A stretch of 64,000 nucleotides of DNA from Verrucomicrobiia bacterium (GCA_026125285.1 JAHCLO010000001.1:372001-436000), one strand, 5' to 3'; numbered from the stretch's first letter, positions 18,145 through 27,182 are shown. Program-made: numbers and translations. The notes: generated by a model not told the origin, from the sequence alone.

Positions 18145-18247
18145 CGGAAAACGTGCCCTGGGTGGTTGGTTTTGGAACTTATTCCTTGCCGCTGGATACT
18201 GAACCTGACCTCGCGACAACACTCGCCGACTGTTCTCCGGCTGTTCA

Positions 18248-18733
18248 TCAGAGCTGCGCGATTTTTTGCAGGAGGGCGGTGGTGGATTTGCCGGGCACCA
18301 CCGGGAGCACCACCACCTTGCCGCCGCCCAGTTCCACCAGTCGGCGCTCTTCCGGGTTCATGGTTTCCACCGTGTAGTCGCCACCCTTCACGTAAATGTC
18401 GGGCTGCGCGGCGGCGAGAAATCGCGTAGCGCTTTTCTCCCGGAAGAGACACACGCCATCCACACTGGCGAGCGCCGCCAGGACGATCGCGCGGTCAGAT
18501 TCGGAATTCACCGGTCGGTCATTGCCTTTCAACTGCCGCACGCTTTCGTCGCTGTTCAATCCAACGAGCAACGCTTCGCCCAGATTGCGCGCCGCTTCGA
18601 GATACGTCACATGCCCCGGGTGCAGCAGGTCAAAGCAGCCGTTGGTCACCACCAAAGTCTGACCGCGACTTCGCAGGGCCGCGCGCCAGGCCGGTAATTC
18701 ATCCCAGGGAATGATTTTCTCACGGAAATTCAC
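18248..18733 (-). CDS. rfaE2: RfaE2/HldE-type sugar-phosphate nucleotidyltransferase
   Basis: A 161-residue single-domain nucleotidyltransferase starting at GTG 18733; an ATG at 18841 would add 36 residues that look non-native and would overlap ubiE. NGCFDLLHPGHVTYLEAARN holds the HxGH motif, and YVKGGDYTVETMNPEE is the family hallmark. Relatives adenylate D-glycero-beta-D-manno-heptose 1-phosphate for LPS core synthesis. The kinase partner (RfaE1) is not next to it; the reversed fusion at 12.9-14.5 kb is a separate enzyme. Confidence 0.88.
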   Translation of the reverse strand: MNFREKIIPWDELPAWRAALRSRGQTLVVTNGCFDLLHPGHVTYLEAARNLGEALLVGLNSDESVRQLKGNDRPVNSESDRAIVLAALASVDGVCLFREKSATRFLAAAQPDIYVKGGDYTVETMNPEERRLVELGGGKVVVLPVVPGKSTTALLQKIAQL

Positions 18734-18824
18734 GGCGGGATTCTGACTAAAGCCTTGTGGCGTTGGCAACGAGGAATACCGGGGCGGCCAACAAATGCGC
18801 CCGCGAGCCGAACCCATCGAAACC

Positions 18825-19565
18825 TCAAGCGGCTCGCTCACCGTAGTTGATGCTCATGGCCCCGCCGAGCAGATTCACGATCCGGACATTCGTCAGGCCA
18901 CGGGCGCGCATGTGCGCCGCGACGCCCTGCTGGGCCGGGTAGTGCTTTAACGACTCCAAGATGTAGCCATAGGCGCCGGCATTGCGGCAGAAGATCAGAC
19001 CCAGGAGCGGCACAAACAATCTAAGATAACCAAAGTAAACGGTTCGCCACAGGGCGTTGGCGGGTTTGCCAAAATCCAGTACTAACAAACGGGCGCCCGG
19101 TTTGGCCACGCGCACCATTTCGTCCAAACCCGCTTTCCAATCCGCCAGATTGCGGAGCCCATAGCCCACCGTGACGATATTGAAACTGGCGTCGGCAAAG
19201 GGAAGTTGTTGCGCGTCCCCATGAAGAAACAGCGGATTCCCATTTTCGGCATTGCGCTTTGCCCGGCGGGACGGCTGACCTCGCTGGCGGGCAATCGTCA
19301 GCATCGGCTCGTTGAAATCTAACCCGATCACCTCCGCCCCGCGCCGTGCCAGCGCCAGCGCCAGGTCGCCCGTACCGCAACACACATCCAACACCCGATC
19401 CCCCGGACGAATGTGCGCCAGATCCACGACGCGCTGCTTCCAGCGGCGATGCAAGCCGAAGCTCTGCACGTCATTGATCAAGTCGTAACGCGGGGCGATG
19501 GCGGCAAAAAGTTCGTGGACTTTATGTGCGCGCTGATCGCCGGGGATAAAATAGTCGTCGGTCAT
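18825..19565 (-). CDS. ubiE: Demethylmenaquinone methyltransferase
   Basis: A 246-residue class I methyltransferase. VLDVCCGTGDLALALARRGA is the SAM-binding loop; HKVHELFAAIAPRYDLINDV near the N-terminus and GYGLRNLADWKAGLDEM match the UbiE/MenG signatures. It methylates demethylmenaquinone (and ubiquinone precursors where present) in the last part of quinone synthesis, so a menaquinone respirer is likely. It is probably the first gene of a small operon with rfaE2 and the GT4. Housekeeping function. Confidence 0.93.
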   Translation of the reverse strand: MTDDYFIPGDQRAHKVHELFAAIAPRYDLINDVQSFGLHRRWKQRVVDLAHIRPGDRVLDVCCGTGDLALALARRGAEVIGLDFNEPMLTIARQRGQPSRRAKRNAENGNPLFLHGDAQQLPFADASFNIVTVGYGLRNLADWKAGLDEMVRVAKPGARLLVLDFGKPANALWRTVYFGYLRLFVPLLGLIFCRNAGAYGYILESLKHYPAQQGVAAHMRARGLTNVRIVNLLGGAMSINYGERAA

Positions 19566-19729
19566 CGGTACGGATGCGTCTCAATTTTGAGCAAAGTGGA
19601 GGGGTGACGCGACAAAAAAGCTTACAGAAACCGGAGTTTGCCGGCGGCGACCAGAGCCAGGAAGATCATAAGCCGCTTGGTTCAGTTACTGCTTGAGTGG
19701 AGCAATCCCCCCCACGGGGGTGCATTTGC

Positions 19730-20245
19730 ATGAGCACAACGCGGAAAAAAATTCTGGTCGTGGACGACGACGCCGTCGTTCTCAAAGCACTCAGCATCAA
19801 GCTCAACGCGCAGGGCTATGAGGTGCTGACGGAGCCAGACTTGGTCGGAGTCTTGTCGCGGCTCCAAGGTGGCTCGCCCAATGCCGACAGCTTGGAGGTT
19901 GCCGACGGTAAAGGGGCGTGTGCGGCTGTGCCGCCGGAACCGGCCGCGCGGCCAGATCTCATCTTGTTGGACATAGGATTTCCAGCCGAGATTGATAGTA
20001 TTCCTTGGGACGGATTCCTGATTTTGGAATGGCTGAAGCGGATAGACGAAACCGCGAAGATTCCGGTAATCTTCATCTCTGGAAGCGATCCGGCGCAATA
20101 CGAAGCCAAAGTACGTGCCGTCGGAGCCGTGGCCTTCTTCCGCAAACCAATTGATCACGATCGCTTGTTCGCGGTGATCAAGCAAACACTGGCGGAAAAG
20201 CCTCTTGGGCAAATGCAGCTAAATGGGAACGGCGCGCAGGCGTAG
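19730..20245 (+). CDS. Stand-alone response-regulator receiver protein
   Basis: A 171-residue receiver domain from the ATG at 19730. KILVVDDDAVVLKALS carries the acidic pair, LILLDIGF carries the phospho-acceptor Asp, FISGS carries the conserved Ser/Thr position, and FFRKP carries the conserved Lys. About 30 extra residues lie between beta-2 and beta-3 (around GGSPNADSLEVADGK), longer than a usual receiver. No DNA-binding or output domain follows, so it probably acts by protein contact or phosphorelay. No kinase is adjacent. Confidence 0.85.
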   Translation: MSTTRKKILVVDDDAVVLKALSIKLNAQGYEVLTEPDLVGVLSRLQGGSPNADSLEVADGKGACAAVPPEPAARPDLILLDIGFPAEIDSIPWDGFLILEWLKRIDETAKIPVIFISGSDPAQYEAKVRAVGAVAFFRKPIDHDRLFAVIKQTLAEKPLGQMQLNGNGAQA

Positions 20246-20430
20246 GTGGCGGAATGAATCCGTCCTGGCCTTGAGTTGTTTAACCCAGACTAGACGTTTC
20301 CTGGTTCTCCGGCGATTCCGCAGGTTCATCGCCATCCGCTCCAGCGCGACCAGTTGCTCCGCCGCATGCCTCCACAGCCGCCGCAATCAACGGCCGGCGA
20401 ACCGGCAAGCATATCAAGTAACCACGCCTG

Positions 20431-21447
20431 CTACTTCCACGTTCCGTACCGTGTGAGCACTTCTGCCATCCCGGTCACAATCCGTGGCGTCCGAAGGTTG
20501 GTCGCACCTTCAACCCACGCGACGAAATTGTCTGCGAGGATTTCATCCGGGTGAATCGTGTAGCGGGTATTCCGACCGATTTGCTCGAACCATCCGGCGA
20601 CTTGAGAGACGCGCAGCAGACGCGGATTGCCGTCCACCAATTGCGGCGTCCAGCGTCCGCCATCGTGCTGCACCGCCAACAGCCGAAAATAATCGCCGCC
20701 CTGGTTCGGTTCGAACGTCGGGCCGGTTGCCAGGAGGATGGGCACAGCTTGGATCACCTCCAGCCGGTTGGTCAGGGTGATGGCCCAGCCGTTCTCGATG
20801 CCGTCCGGGTTGGTAATCTTGCGTTCGCGCAGTCCGTCGGGCAGTTCGACTTCGTTAACCTTCCGAAAACCAATGATGGCGTAGATTTCCCGGCGAAATT
20901 CCGGGTCATGCCGGGACATGATGTGAAACAACTCGTGCAAGACGAGGTGCCGCAAGGCGGCTGGACGCCAGCCCGTGACGGCAGCCGGAAACACTATCGC
21001 GTTCTGTCGGGTGTAGGCGTTGTCAAACTCCTCCTCGCCGGAGGTCCTGATGAGCCAGATGTTGGTCGGGAACAAACGTTCACAGCCCGCCAGTTTGTCC
21101 AGGTCAGCACGCAAAATGTCCCTTATTTGGCTGGCCTCAGCGGCTTCCCACGACCTCACGCTTTGACGGACGCCAGCCAGAAAGTCCCTCTCGGAAACCT
21201 CTGCGTCAGACTTCAGGCGCACGCGCCGATCGAACGGCGTCAACGCTGCGATGAACTCATCCTTTCGCTCCAAGATGACGCGGCCCTCTGCCACGGTCGC
21301 AAATCGAACCAGGACGTTGGTGCCAATTTGGAGGTCATCACCACGACCCGAAACCGCAAGCCCAAATGAGAGCAGGCATACCACTCGCCATGCTCGCGAG
21401 GCATTTGATGAGAATTCTTTCAACGCCACAGCCATCTTGCCTGCCAA
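20431..21447 (-). CDS. Secreted HExxH protein, putative metallopeptidase
   Basis: A 338-residue protein with an N-terminal signal-like segment (WRVVCLLSFGLAVSG). LRHLVLHELFHIMSRHDPEF contains an HExxH zinc motif with a further His six residues downstream. The rest matches nothing I know. The overall pattern suggests an exported zinc peptidase that may be active or only structural. The next minus gene upstream is 133 nt away. Function is inferred from the motif alone. Confidence 0.55.
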   Translation of the reverse strand: MAGKMAVALKEFSSNASRAWRVVCLLSFGLAVSGRGDDLQIGTNVLVRFATVAEGRVILERKDEFIAALTPFDRRVRLKSDAEVSERDFLAGVRQSVRSWEAAEASQIRDILRADLDKLAGCERLFPTNIWLIRTSGEEEFDNAYTRQNAIVFPAAVTGWRPAALRHLVLHELFHIMSRHDPEFRREIYAIIGFRKVNEVELPDGLRERKITNPDGIENGWAITLTNRLEVIQAVPILLATGPTFEPNQGGDYFRLLAVQHDGGRWTPQLVDGNPRLLRVSQVAGWFEQIGRNTRYTIHPDEILADNFVAWVEGATNLRTPRIVTGMAEVLTRYGTWK

Positions 21448-21579
21448 TGTATCCCGCTCTACTCAGAATGTCCGCAAGCTTCTTCGCGATGGCCCTCCCC
21501 CTTCGGCTTGGCGCTTTGGGAAGTGCGGTCCTGCGGGAGCGATTCCATTGGTTGTGCTCGGACGAAGGATTGGTAGCGC

Positions 21580-23424
21580 TCAGGGCTGTTCGCCCAACAC
21601 GCGATAGAAGGCCGGGAACAGCAGTGGCTCCGTCGTGTCCTCGAATGTCGCGGTCCCTGTGACATCCATGGTCACGCTGCCCACGTTTACCCAGGCCGCG
21701 CCCGTGACTGCCGATGAGCGTTGAACAGTGTAGGATTCGCCGGGCGTTCCTGACATCGTCATTTCAGGATTTCCATTGGGCAGAAGCCGATGCGTCAGGA
21801 AGGTTGCCGGCGCCAGGGTGACCACGCCTCCCCCGCCCGCCGCCTCGAGCGTGAACGTGGTGGATCGCACGATGACGGCATTGCCCTGCATCTGCGGCAC
21901 TGCGTTGGTCGAGTGGTAGAAGTTCAGTCCAAAGGCGAGCGTGCAGTTGTACCGCTGGCCCGGTTTGAAATAGTGTGCGGGGATCACCACCGACGTGTCG
22001 CTGGGCAACAACTCGCGGGGCAGGCAGACATTCGGCGCCTGAAAGATGGTATTCCCGAATTCGTCAGTGATGAACAGAGTAATGTAGGCGTTGGCGGGCA
22101 ACGGGGTGAACGGGTACCAGCGCAAGGTGAAGCTCTCCGTCGTGTTGATCGCCTGCGCCTCGGCGTAATTCTGAATCATCGGAATGCTCGCCATGGTCGG
22201 CGGCATGTTCATCGGGATCACCTGCTCCTGTCCTCCCGACAGCTTCATCCGCAAGGTGTAAGTGCCGGGCGGATACGCGGGATCCACCTGCGCCTCCGAT
22301 GCGGGATAAAACGCATGCAGAAAATTGCCGAACTGGTTGGTGAGCGTCGCTTCCGTTTCGTTGGGGAGAGTCAGCGAGGCATTGGTCACCGGAGCGGGCG
22401 AAGTGAAATGATTCTGAACCAGGGCGGTGAACGCGCCTGGGACCGGCGCGGTCGAAATCACTTCCGTCGCCGAAATCTGCGTGTGCGCGAAGCTTTTTGT
22501 CAGGCCGTAATAACCCAGGTTGGTGGGGTCGGGATTGCAGACCTCGTTCGTGTTGCCGCCCGTATTTGCGAGGATGCGAAAGCTGCCGTTCGTCGTGAGG
22601 AGCGGCTGGCCGGCCGCGCTTTTCAGCGGAGTGGCGGTGCCCGCCGGATTAAGGGTCCAGTTGACCAAGGTGTTTTGCGGCAAAGGCCCGAATGGCTTGA
22701 AGGTAAGTGTGCGCGCATCCGCCCCCCACGAACCCTGAAACGAGAAACTGATCGTGCCCGGTTGCATTTCGTAGTTCCCCACAAACGCGGGCGGAAAACT
22801 CGCATTCAGGATCACGTTCGTGTCCATTGCCAGGTCAAACATGATCACCAATTCGCTGTTCGGCGATACATTTACCGCACCGTTGGCCGGTATCACCGAT
22901 TCCACTTTGGGCGCGGGACCGGCCGCCACGTTTGCTCCGGTTTGAAAACTGCCCGAAACCGTTTCAACCGGTTCGTTCGCGGCGCTGGCCAGCGGCGAGA
23001 AAAGTGTCCCTCCCGGCGGATTCAAGGTCCACGAAATCGTCGTGTTGAACGGCAGTGCCGCCGCGCTCTGCAATGTGAGCGTTCGCTTGTCCAGCCCCCA
23101 TGAACCGGTAAAAAACACCGTCGAGGGTTGGATTTCAAAATTCCCGATGAATGCCCCGGAGATCGTCCCAATGGGTATGACGGTGGTGTCCATGTCGCGA
23201 TCGAACAAAATGACGATCGTGCTGTTGGTTGCCACATCCACGGCGCCGTTGGTGGGCGTGACTGAAACGATCTGAGGCCCTGATTGGCCGAAGGCAGTAC
23301 CAGCCATCCCCAAGACCATTGGCACAATGAAACCGGCGAGCAACCTTTGCACCCCGGTGCTGGGGTTCAAAAGTGACAATGGCGACACAACTGTAGTACC
23401 GCAGTTTACGATTGAGTTGAACAT
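21580..23424 (-). CDS. Secreted Big_5-type Ig-like protein
   Basis: A 614-residue protein from the ATG at 23424; codons upstream to 23694 are open but not protein-like. It has a signal peptide (LAGFIVPMVLGMAGTAFG). Two tandem bacterial Ig-like domains of the Big_5/SbsA type follow, each starting with IVSVTPTNGAVDV- or VESVIPANGAVNV-like strands and containing FDRDMDTTVI or FDLAMDTNVI. A third region (about 300-500) is unassigned. The C-terminus (YTVQRSSAVTG to FYRVLGEQP) is the beta-rich tail shared with other secreted proteins of this window. It is probably a cell-surface or extracellular protein. Confidence 0.8.
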   Translation of the reverse strand: MFNSIVNCGTTVVSPLSLLNPSTGVQRLLAGFIVPMVLGMAGTAFGQSGPQIVSVTPTNGAVDVATNSTIVILFDRDMDTTVIPIGTISGAFIGNFEIQPSTVFFTGSWGLDKRTLTLQSAAALPFNTTISWTLNPPGGTLFSPLASAANEPVETVSGSFQTGANVAAGPAPKVESVIPANGAVNVSPNSELVIMFDLAMDTNVILNASFPPAFVGNYEMQPGTISFSFQGSWGADARTLTFKPFGPLPQNTLVNWTLNPAGTATPLKSAAGQPLLTTNGSFRILANTGGNTNEVCNPDPTNLGYYGLTKSFAHTQISATEVISTAPVPGAFTALVQNHFTSPAPVTNASLTLPNETEATLTNQFGNFLHAFYPASEAQVDPAYPPGTYTLRMKLSGGQEQVIPMNMPPTMASIPMIQNYAEAQAINTTESFTLRWYPFTPLPANAYITLFITDEFGNTIFQAPNVCLPRELLPSDTSVVIPAHYFKPGQRYNCTLAFGLNFYHSTNAVPQMQGNAVIVRSTTFTLEAAGGGGVVTLAPATFLTHRLLPNGNPEMTMSGTPGESYTVQRSSAVTGAAWVNVGSVTMDVTGTATFEDTTEPLLFPAFYRVLGEQP

Positions 23425-23857
23425 GGCGGCGGAAATTGAACGGAAGCGACGCGAGCGACAAGGACATTTTACGTGAAACACGCTCATAAATTTCGTCAAT
23501 AGATCGCTGCCTGCGTGATAGCACCCCACCGAGATGGTGCAGGCATCATCGTGGGTAAAACGAAACGCCGCCTCCCGCCATCGCTTACGGGTGGCTGCGG
23601 CCCATTTAGCGGCGAGCCCAACACAGATGTTGGCGTCGTCACGGTGCCTTAGGCTCAATGTTTGGCAAATGCACTGACGCGCAGTTCCGGGCAAAAGAAA
23701 TCGTTGAGCGGCCGGCCGTTCTCAGGATAATGGCGCTGCTGATGCACAAAAGTCCGCCCCTACTGCTACGATCCGCATGGCGCGATCCCAAAGTCAGAGC
23801 CGGCGGCGAATTTCCATGCGGTGATTCCAGAGCCGCGAACCTAAGTCCAATCAGAAC
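23425..23857. other. 433-bp divergent intergenic region
   Basis: This separates the minus-strand Big_5 gene from the plus-strand serine proteinase gene, so it must hold both promoters. I see no coding frame and could not assign any riboswitch with confidence. Some GC-rich self-complementary stretches exist around 23560-23640 but no known pattern. Confidence 0.5.
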
Positions 23858-24865
23858 ATGAAGCCCTCGACCAAATCCAAGGTGAAAATTCAGCGTCCCC
23901 CGATTCTGACCGCGAAAACACAGAAGTTGGTGACCGCATTGCAGCTTCAATTGAAATTGCCGGTCCTCGTGTACTGGGTGTCCACCGGAGGGTCCATTTG
24001 CCAAAACGATGTCATTGCGATGTCGCGACTGCTCGGCCAAGCCAGACGCCGTCCCCAGGTGGCGTTGTTCCTGAAGTCCGATGGCGGCAATCCCGAGGCG
24101 GCCTTGCGCTTTGTGCATTTGTTGCGACAGAAGTTTGAACGCCTCACTTTGCTCGCCCCGTTCGAGTGCGCTTCCGCGGCGACGATGGTGGCGCTGGGCG
24201 CGAACGAAATTCACATGGGACCAACCTCGTATCTGACGGCCGTGGATTCCTCGCTGAAACACGATCTCTCGCCGGTGGATCATCACAATTATCTCGTGTC
24301 CGTCAGCCAGGACGAGGTGATGCGCATCCTGCGGCTCTGGCGCGAGCAAAAGTGCGGCGACAATCCGTTTCCGGAGGTTTACAAATATCTGCATCCACTG
24401 GTGCTCGGGGCCTTGGACCGGTCGAGTTCGCTCTCCATGCGAATTTGTCAGGAGCTGTTGAGCTATCATGTGCCCAACCGCGCGAAGGCGTTGAAGATCA
24501 GCCGGGCGTTGAACTACGACTATCCCTCCCATTCGTATCCGATCACGGCCCGGGAAGCGCGGAAACTAGGACTTAATGTGCAAGACCTGAACCCGACGGC
24601 AGATGAGTTGTTGCGCGACCTCAACCATGTCTATTCCGAAATGGCCCATGCCAGGAATACTGATTACGATACCCAGAATTATCACAACGGCGAGATCTGC
24701 AACATCCTCGAACTGGTCGGCCGCCAGGTCTTCTTTCAAGTGGACAAGGACTGGCACTATCGCACGGAGGAGAAGCGGTGGATCCCGATGAATGATCAGT
24801 CCGGCTGGTATCTCTGCGCGGAACAAGCTGGGAAGTGGAAGCCGGAGAAGATTTTCATCCGCTGA
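23858..24865 (+). CDS. Serine dehydrogenase proteinase family (ClpP/crotonase fold)
   Basis: A 335-residue protein. LFLKSDGGNPEAALRFVHLL matches the oxyanion/GG segment and FECASAATMVALGANEIHMG contains the nucleophilic Ser of ClpP-fold peptidases (SxxT/A context), followed by YLTAVDSSL. The pattern fits the serine dehydrogenase proteinase (SDH_protease) family. There is no signal peptide. The last 50 residues add a tryptophan-rich tail (DWHYRTEEKRWIPMNDQSGW) that I do not recognise. It is probably a cytoplasmic serine peptidase; the substrate is unknown. Confidence 0.8.
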   Translation: MKPSTKSKVKIQRPPILTAKTQKLVTALQLQLKLPVLVYWVSTGGSICQNDVIAMSRLLGQARRRPQVALFLKSDGGNPEAALRFVHLLRQKFERLTLLAPFECASAATMVALGANEIHMGPTSYLTAVDSSLKHDLSPVDHHNYLVSVSQDEVMRILRLWREQKCGDNPFPEVYKYLHPLVLGALDRSSSLSMRICQELLSYHVPNRAKALKISRALNYDYPSHSYPITAREARKLGLNVQDLNPTADELLRDLNHVYSEMAHARNTDYDTQNYHNGEICNILELVGRQVFFQVDKDWHYRTEEKRWIPMNDQSGWYLCAEQAGKWKPEKIFIR

Positions 24866-25053
24866 CGCGCCATCCGGCAGACCGCCCGGAGTGGGATGGG
24901 AATGTAAAGCAGTTGCCGGAAGGAGAGGAAATCGCCGAAGTTGCCCGCATGACCAAATACCCGCGCCGCGGCGGGGTGCGGTGCGGGTGGAACGTTGGCG
25001 ACTGGGACCACGTCCGGCCTTGCGCGGGCAAGACCCGGCTTTTAGGCCGATTG

Positions 25054-25470
25054 CTACTCCTGGCTGAACAATCCAAAACCTGCGGCTACGAGCAGCATGG
25101 CGAACAAAGACATGAACGCTGGGAAAATCCACAACGACCAAAATGCACGAATCTGCGTTCGACGCGGATGCATCGGGTCATAAACAACTGTGACTCGCGC
25201 GCCCTCGGCATACTTTCGAACCCCATGACCGGACGAAGACGTAAACCGGCGCGTGCTGCCACTACGGTCGGTAAATTCAACAATCGGGCAGAAGCAGTCC
25301 TCTACCTCCTTGTAGCCGATAACAGTGCCAGAGACGGTCACTCCACGAATAAGAATGCGAATGGACTCAAAGGCCGTCCCCACAGCGAACGCCGCGAAGA
25401 CGCATCCTATCGTCAGCGGAATCCAATCTATCGCAGCGAAAGTCATGGCGTGAACGAACCGGCCAAACAT
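25054..25470 (-). CDS. DUF3592-like small membrane protein
   Basis: About 138 residues; the start is uncertain (ATG at 25470 or 25446; upstream codons to 25572 look non-native). Two hydrophobic segments flank a beta domain: IDWIPLTIGCVFAAFAVG near the N-terminus and FWSLWIFPAFMSLFAMLLV near the C-terminus. The middle reads GTVIGYKEVEDCFCPIVEFT and ARVTVVYDPMHPRRTQI, the DUF3592 pattern. Function unknown. It is next to the attC-like array and shares its orientation, so it may be a further cassette gene whose own attC has decayed. Confidence 0.65.
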   Translation of the reverse strand: MFGRFVHAMTFAAIDWIPLTIGCVFAAFAVGTAFESIRILIRGVTVSGTVIGYKEVEDCFCPIVEFTDRSGSTRRFTSSSGHGVRKYAEGARVTVVYDPMHPRRTQIRAFWSLWIFPAFMSLFAMLLVAAGFGLFSQE

Positions 25471-25670
25471 TCTGAAGGTGACAAAGTCAGGGGCAAAAGC
25501 CAAGGGGTAGTCTGACTTCTCATGATGGCCGATCATAGGCCGACGGGCCGGGGCGCCAAGTTTAATTCCCAACGCGTTGCCAGCGGAGTGGCAGCGGATG
25601 GCGTTTAGGTGAGGCGGGGTTGGGATTGCGCGAGTGCCGGGCTTAAAGGCAAGGTGAGTTTGTCTTTACT

Positions 25671-25755
25671 CCAAGCGTCCAGCGACCGCCGCCGGAAACG
25701 CCCAGTCGGCTGCAACAGTCGCTGACACATTACCTGAACCGCAGACCAGACTGCG
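25671..25755 (-). repeat. attC-like site C (partly decayed)
   Basis: A third copy of the attC-like sequence: the left part matches sites A and B closely (CAGCGACCGCCGCCGGAAAC and the region after it), while the right half diverges and the expected right core box is not found. On the minus strand the core box reads GCTTGGAG instead of GTTRRRY. A perfect opposite box (GTTGGGC on plus) lies at 26010-26016, about 340 nt away, too far for a normal site. The intervening 25756-26009 looks inserted or rearranged and contains nothing I recognise. Confidence 0.6.
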
Positions 25756-26023
25756 GGCGGACGGCCCGTGGAAGTTCGACGGGCCTGCCCCGTGAGCCGC
25801 AGGCTTTTACGGGGCGGGTTCAATTCACTGTGTGGGAAAAAGCCGCGGACACTGGCCGTTGTGGAGGAAAAGTCACCGGTTGCTGGCCTCGGGAATCCTG
25901 GTTGTGCATGCCCCCGGGGCAAGTCGCATGGAAAGGACGTCTGGCACGATCCCGCGCTCACGCAAGCTCACGCGCTCTCCGCGCCTTAGTCTATTCTGAT
26001 CCTTTGGTGGTTGGGCGGCTCAG

Positions 26024-26341
26024 TCATTGACTCCTGAGACATTTGAATCGCTTGGTGAAAAGGTATGCGACTCCCGTGAAGACCAGCACACTTGTGACGA
26101 CGACAATCGCCCACGCCAGAGTATCTCTCATGGCCTCGGCACCGGGGCGGATGCTCTCCATCGCAGCGATGGGAGATGCAAGCAATATGCCCGGAAGATG
26201 CAGCAGCATGAGCACACCCGTGATTATGTTCGCCGGCGTGCATGGGCCGCACTGAGCGAACGCGAGACCCAATGCGATGAGCACGCCCTCGGTAGCGCAG
26301 CCGAGTATCAGCGCGAGCTTGAATGGCGTGAGTCGGTGCAT
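26024..26341 (-). CDS. Cassette-borne small membrane protein (105 aa)
   Basis: A 105-residue protein starting at the ATG at 26341, 14 nt after the attC-B core box. Hydrophobic runs near LALILGCATEGVLIALGLAF and VLMLLHLPGILLASPIAAM plus a C-terminal TLAWAIVVVTSVLVFTGVAY suggest three membrane segments, followed by a basic tail. The stop codon is 8 nt from the opposite core box at 26010-26016. A start and stop this close to attC cores is standard for an integron cassette gene. I cannot assign a family or function. Confidence 0.7.
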   Translation of the reverse strand: MHRLTPFKLALILGCATEGVLIALGLAFAQCGPCTPANIITGVLMLLHLPGILLASPIAAMESIRPGAEAMRDTLAWAIVVVTSVLVFTGVAYLFTKRFKCLRSQ

Positions 26342-26354
26342 GGCTTCCGAAGTC

Positions 26355-26473
26355 CCCCAACGGACTCAGCGACCGCCGCCGGAAACGCCCGGACGACTGC
26401 AACAATCGCGAACAAATTATCCGAACCGTCCGACTGCCCAGCGGGGCGGCGGTTCGCAGAGCACTGGTTAGGC
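26355..26473 (-). repeat. attC-like site B (119 bp)
   Basis: The minus-strand left core GCCTAAC (plus GTTAGGC, 26467-26473) matches RYYYAAC; the right core reads GTTGGGG (plus CCCCAAC, 26355-26361), one base from GTTRRRY. Between them the inner arms CAGCGACCGCCGCC (26367-26380) and a GGCGGCGGTTCGC arm (from about 26446) pair with an unpaired A, like the extrahelical base of attC L boxes. It lies between the 127-residue and 105-residue cassette genes. The sequence is over 80% like site A. Confidence 0.75.
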
Positions 26474-26480
26474 GCAACAA

Positions 26481-26864
26481 TCATGATCTCAATCGCCTCC
26501 ATGCTCGAACAAGAAGGAAAGCGCCGAGGCTGACAAAGATGATACCGACGCTCAACTTGATGAGATGCGCCTGAAGGCCCGCAGGCGAACCATCCGCACG
26601 ACTCATCGGCAATGCGATGATGGCAAGACCAAGAATCGTGAAAATGCTCCCAAAGAAACGCTTGGGAGATAATAAGAAAAGACCCGCAACAAAACCTGCA
26701 ACTGTTCCGCCGATGGTCCAGCCTACAATACCGCCCGGCGGTCGCTCTCCGTCCCGCAAAAAAGTCAGTGCTGGAACAATCGCGCCGATAACCGTGCCAC
26801 CGACAAGCTGCCCAATCGCCCGCTTACCGAAAAGATTGAATATGGGTTCGAGGATGAAATGCAT
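26481..26864 (-). CDS. Cassette-borne small membrane protein (127 aa)
   Basis: A 127-residue protein from the ATG at 26864, only 9 nt after the attC-A core box (26874-26880). Segments such as GQLVGGTVIGAIVPALTFL, GWTIGGTVAGFVAGLFLL and a C-terminal LSVGIIFVSLGAFLLV indicate about four membrane spans, ending in basic RAWRRLRS. The stop is a few nt from the attC-B core at 26467-26475. Codon use looks less GC-rich than the flanking chromosome. No family recognised; membrane function is all that can be said. Confidence 0.7.
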   Translation of the reverse strand: MHFILEPIFNLFGKRAIGQLVGGTVIGAIVPALTFLRDGERPPGGIVGWTIGGTVAGFVAGLFLLSPKRFFGSIFTILGLAIIALPMSRADGSPAGLQAHLIKLSVGIIFVSLGAFLLVRAWRRLRS

Positions 26865-26873
26865 CGCGAGTGC

Positions 26874-26994
26874 GCCTAACGAGTTCAGCGACCGCCGCCG
26901 GAAACGCCCGGTCGGCTGCAACAGTCGCGAACAAATTACCCGAACCGTCCGACTGCCCAGCGGGGCGGCGGTTCGCTGTCATGATGGGTTGAGA
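26874..26994 (-). repeat. attC-like site A (121 bp)
   Basis: The minus-strand right core is GTTAGGC (plus GCCTAAC, 26874-26880), a perfect GTTRRRY. The left core (plus GTTGAGA, 26988-26994) is one base off consensus. Inner arms at 26886-26899 and 26964-26978 pair with a single unpaired A. The 9 nt at 26872-26880 (GCGCCTAAC) are exactly complementary to those at 26467-26475 (GTTAGGCGC), which are the two ends of the cassette between sites A and B. This end-to-end complementarity is the hallmark of a circularising cassette. Confidence 0.78.
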
Positions 26995-27182
26995 CGCCGC
27001 ACCACTCAGTGCCAAGCTGGGTCGGTCCACTAAACCAAACGCATCAATGAGAGAATACATCTTCAAACCTACCATCACACCCGCGACCCTAAACCCCAAG
27101 GTGCGCGGCGACAAGTCCCCACTCGCGCCTGTCTCCGTCCCGCCAGCCCTCGCTCACCGCCACCATTGATCCCGCCCTGTCG

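Noticed and set aside
23560..23650. Possible c-di-GMP or cobalamin riboswitch upstream of the Big_5 gene
   Set aside because: The conserved bases of those families could not be matched.
25605..25961. A 118-codon minus-strand open frame over site C
   Set aside because: It spans the decayed attC-like site and inserted sequence without any domain.
26824..27114. A 96-codon minus-strand frame over attC-A
   Set aside because: Its last half is a translation of the attC-like site and its start is not protein-like.
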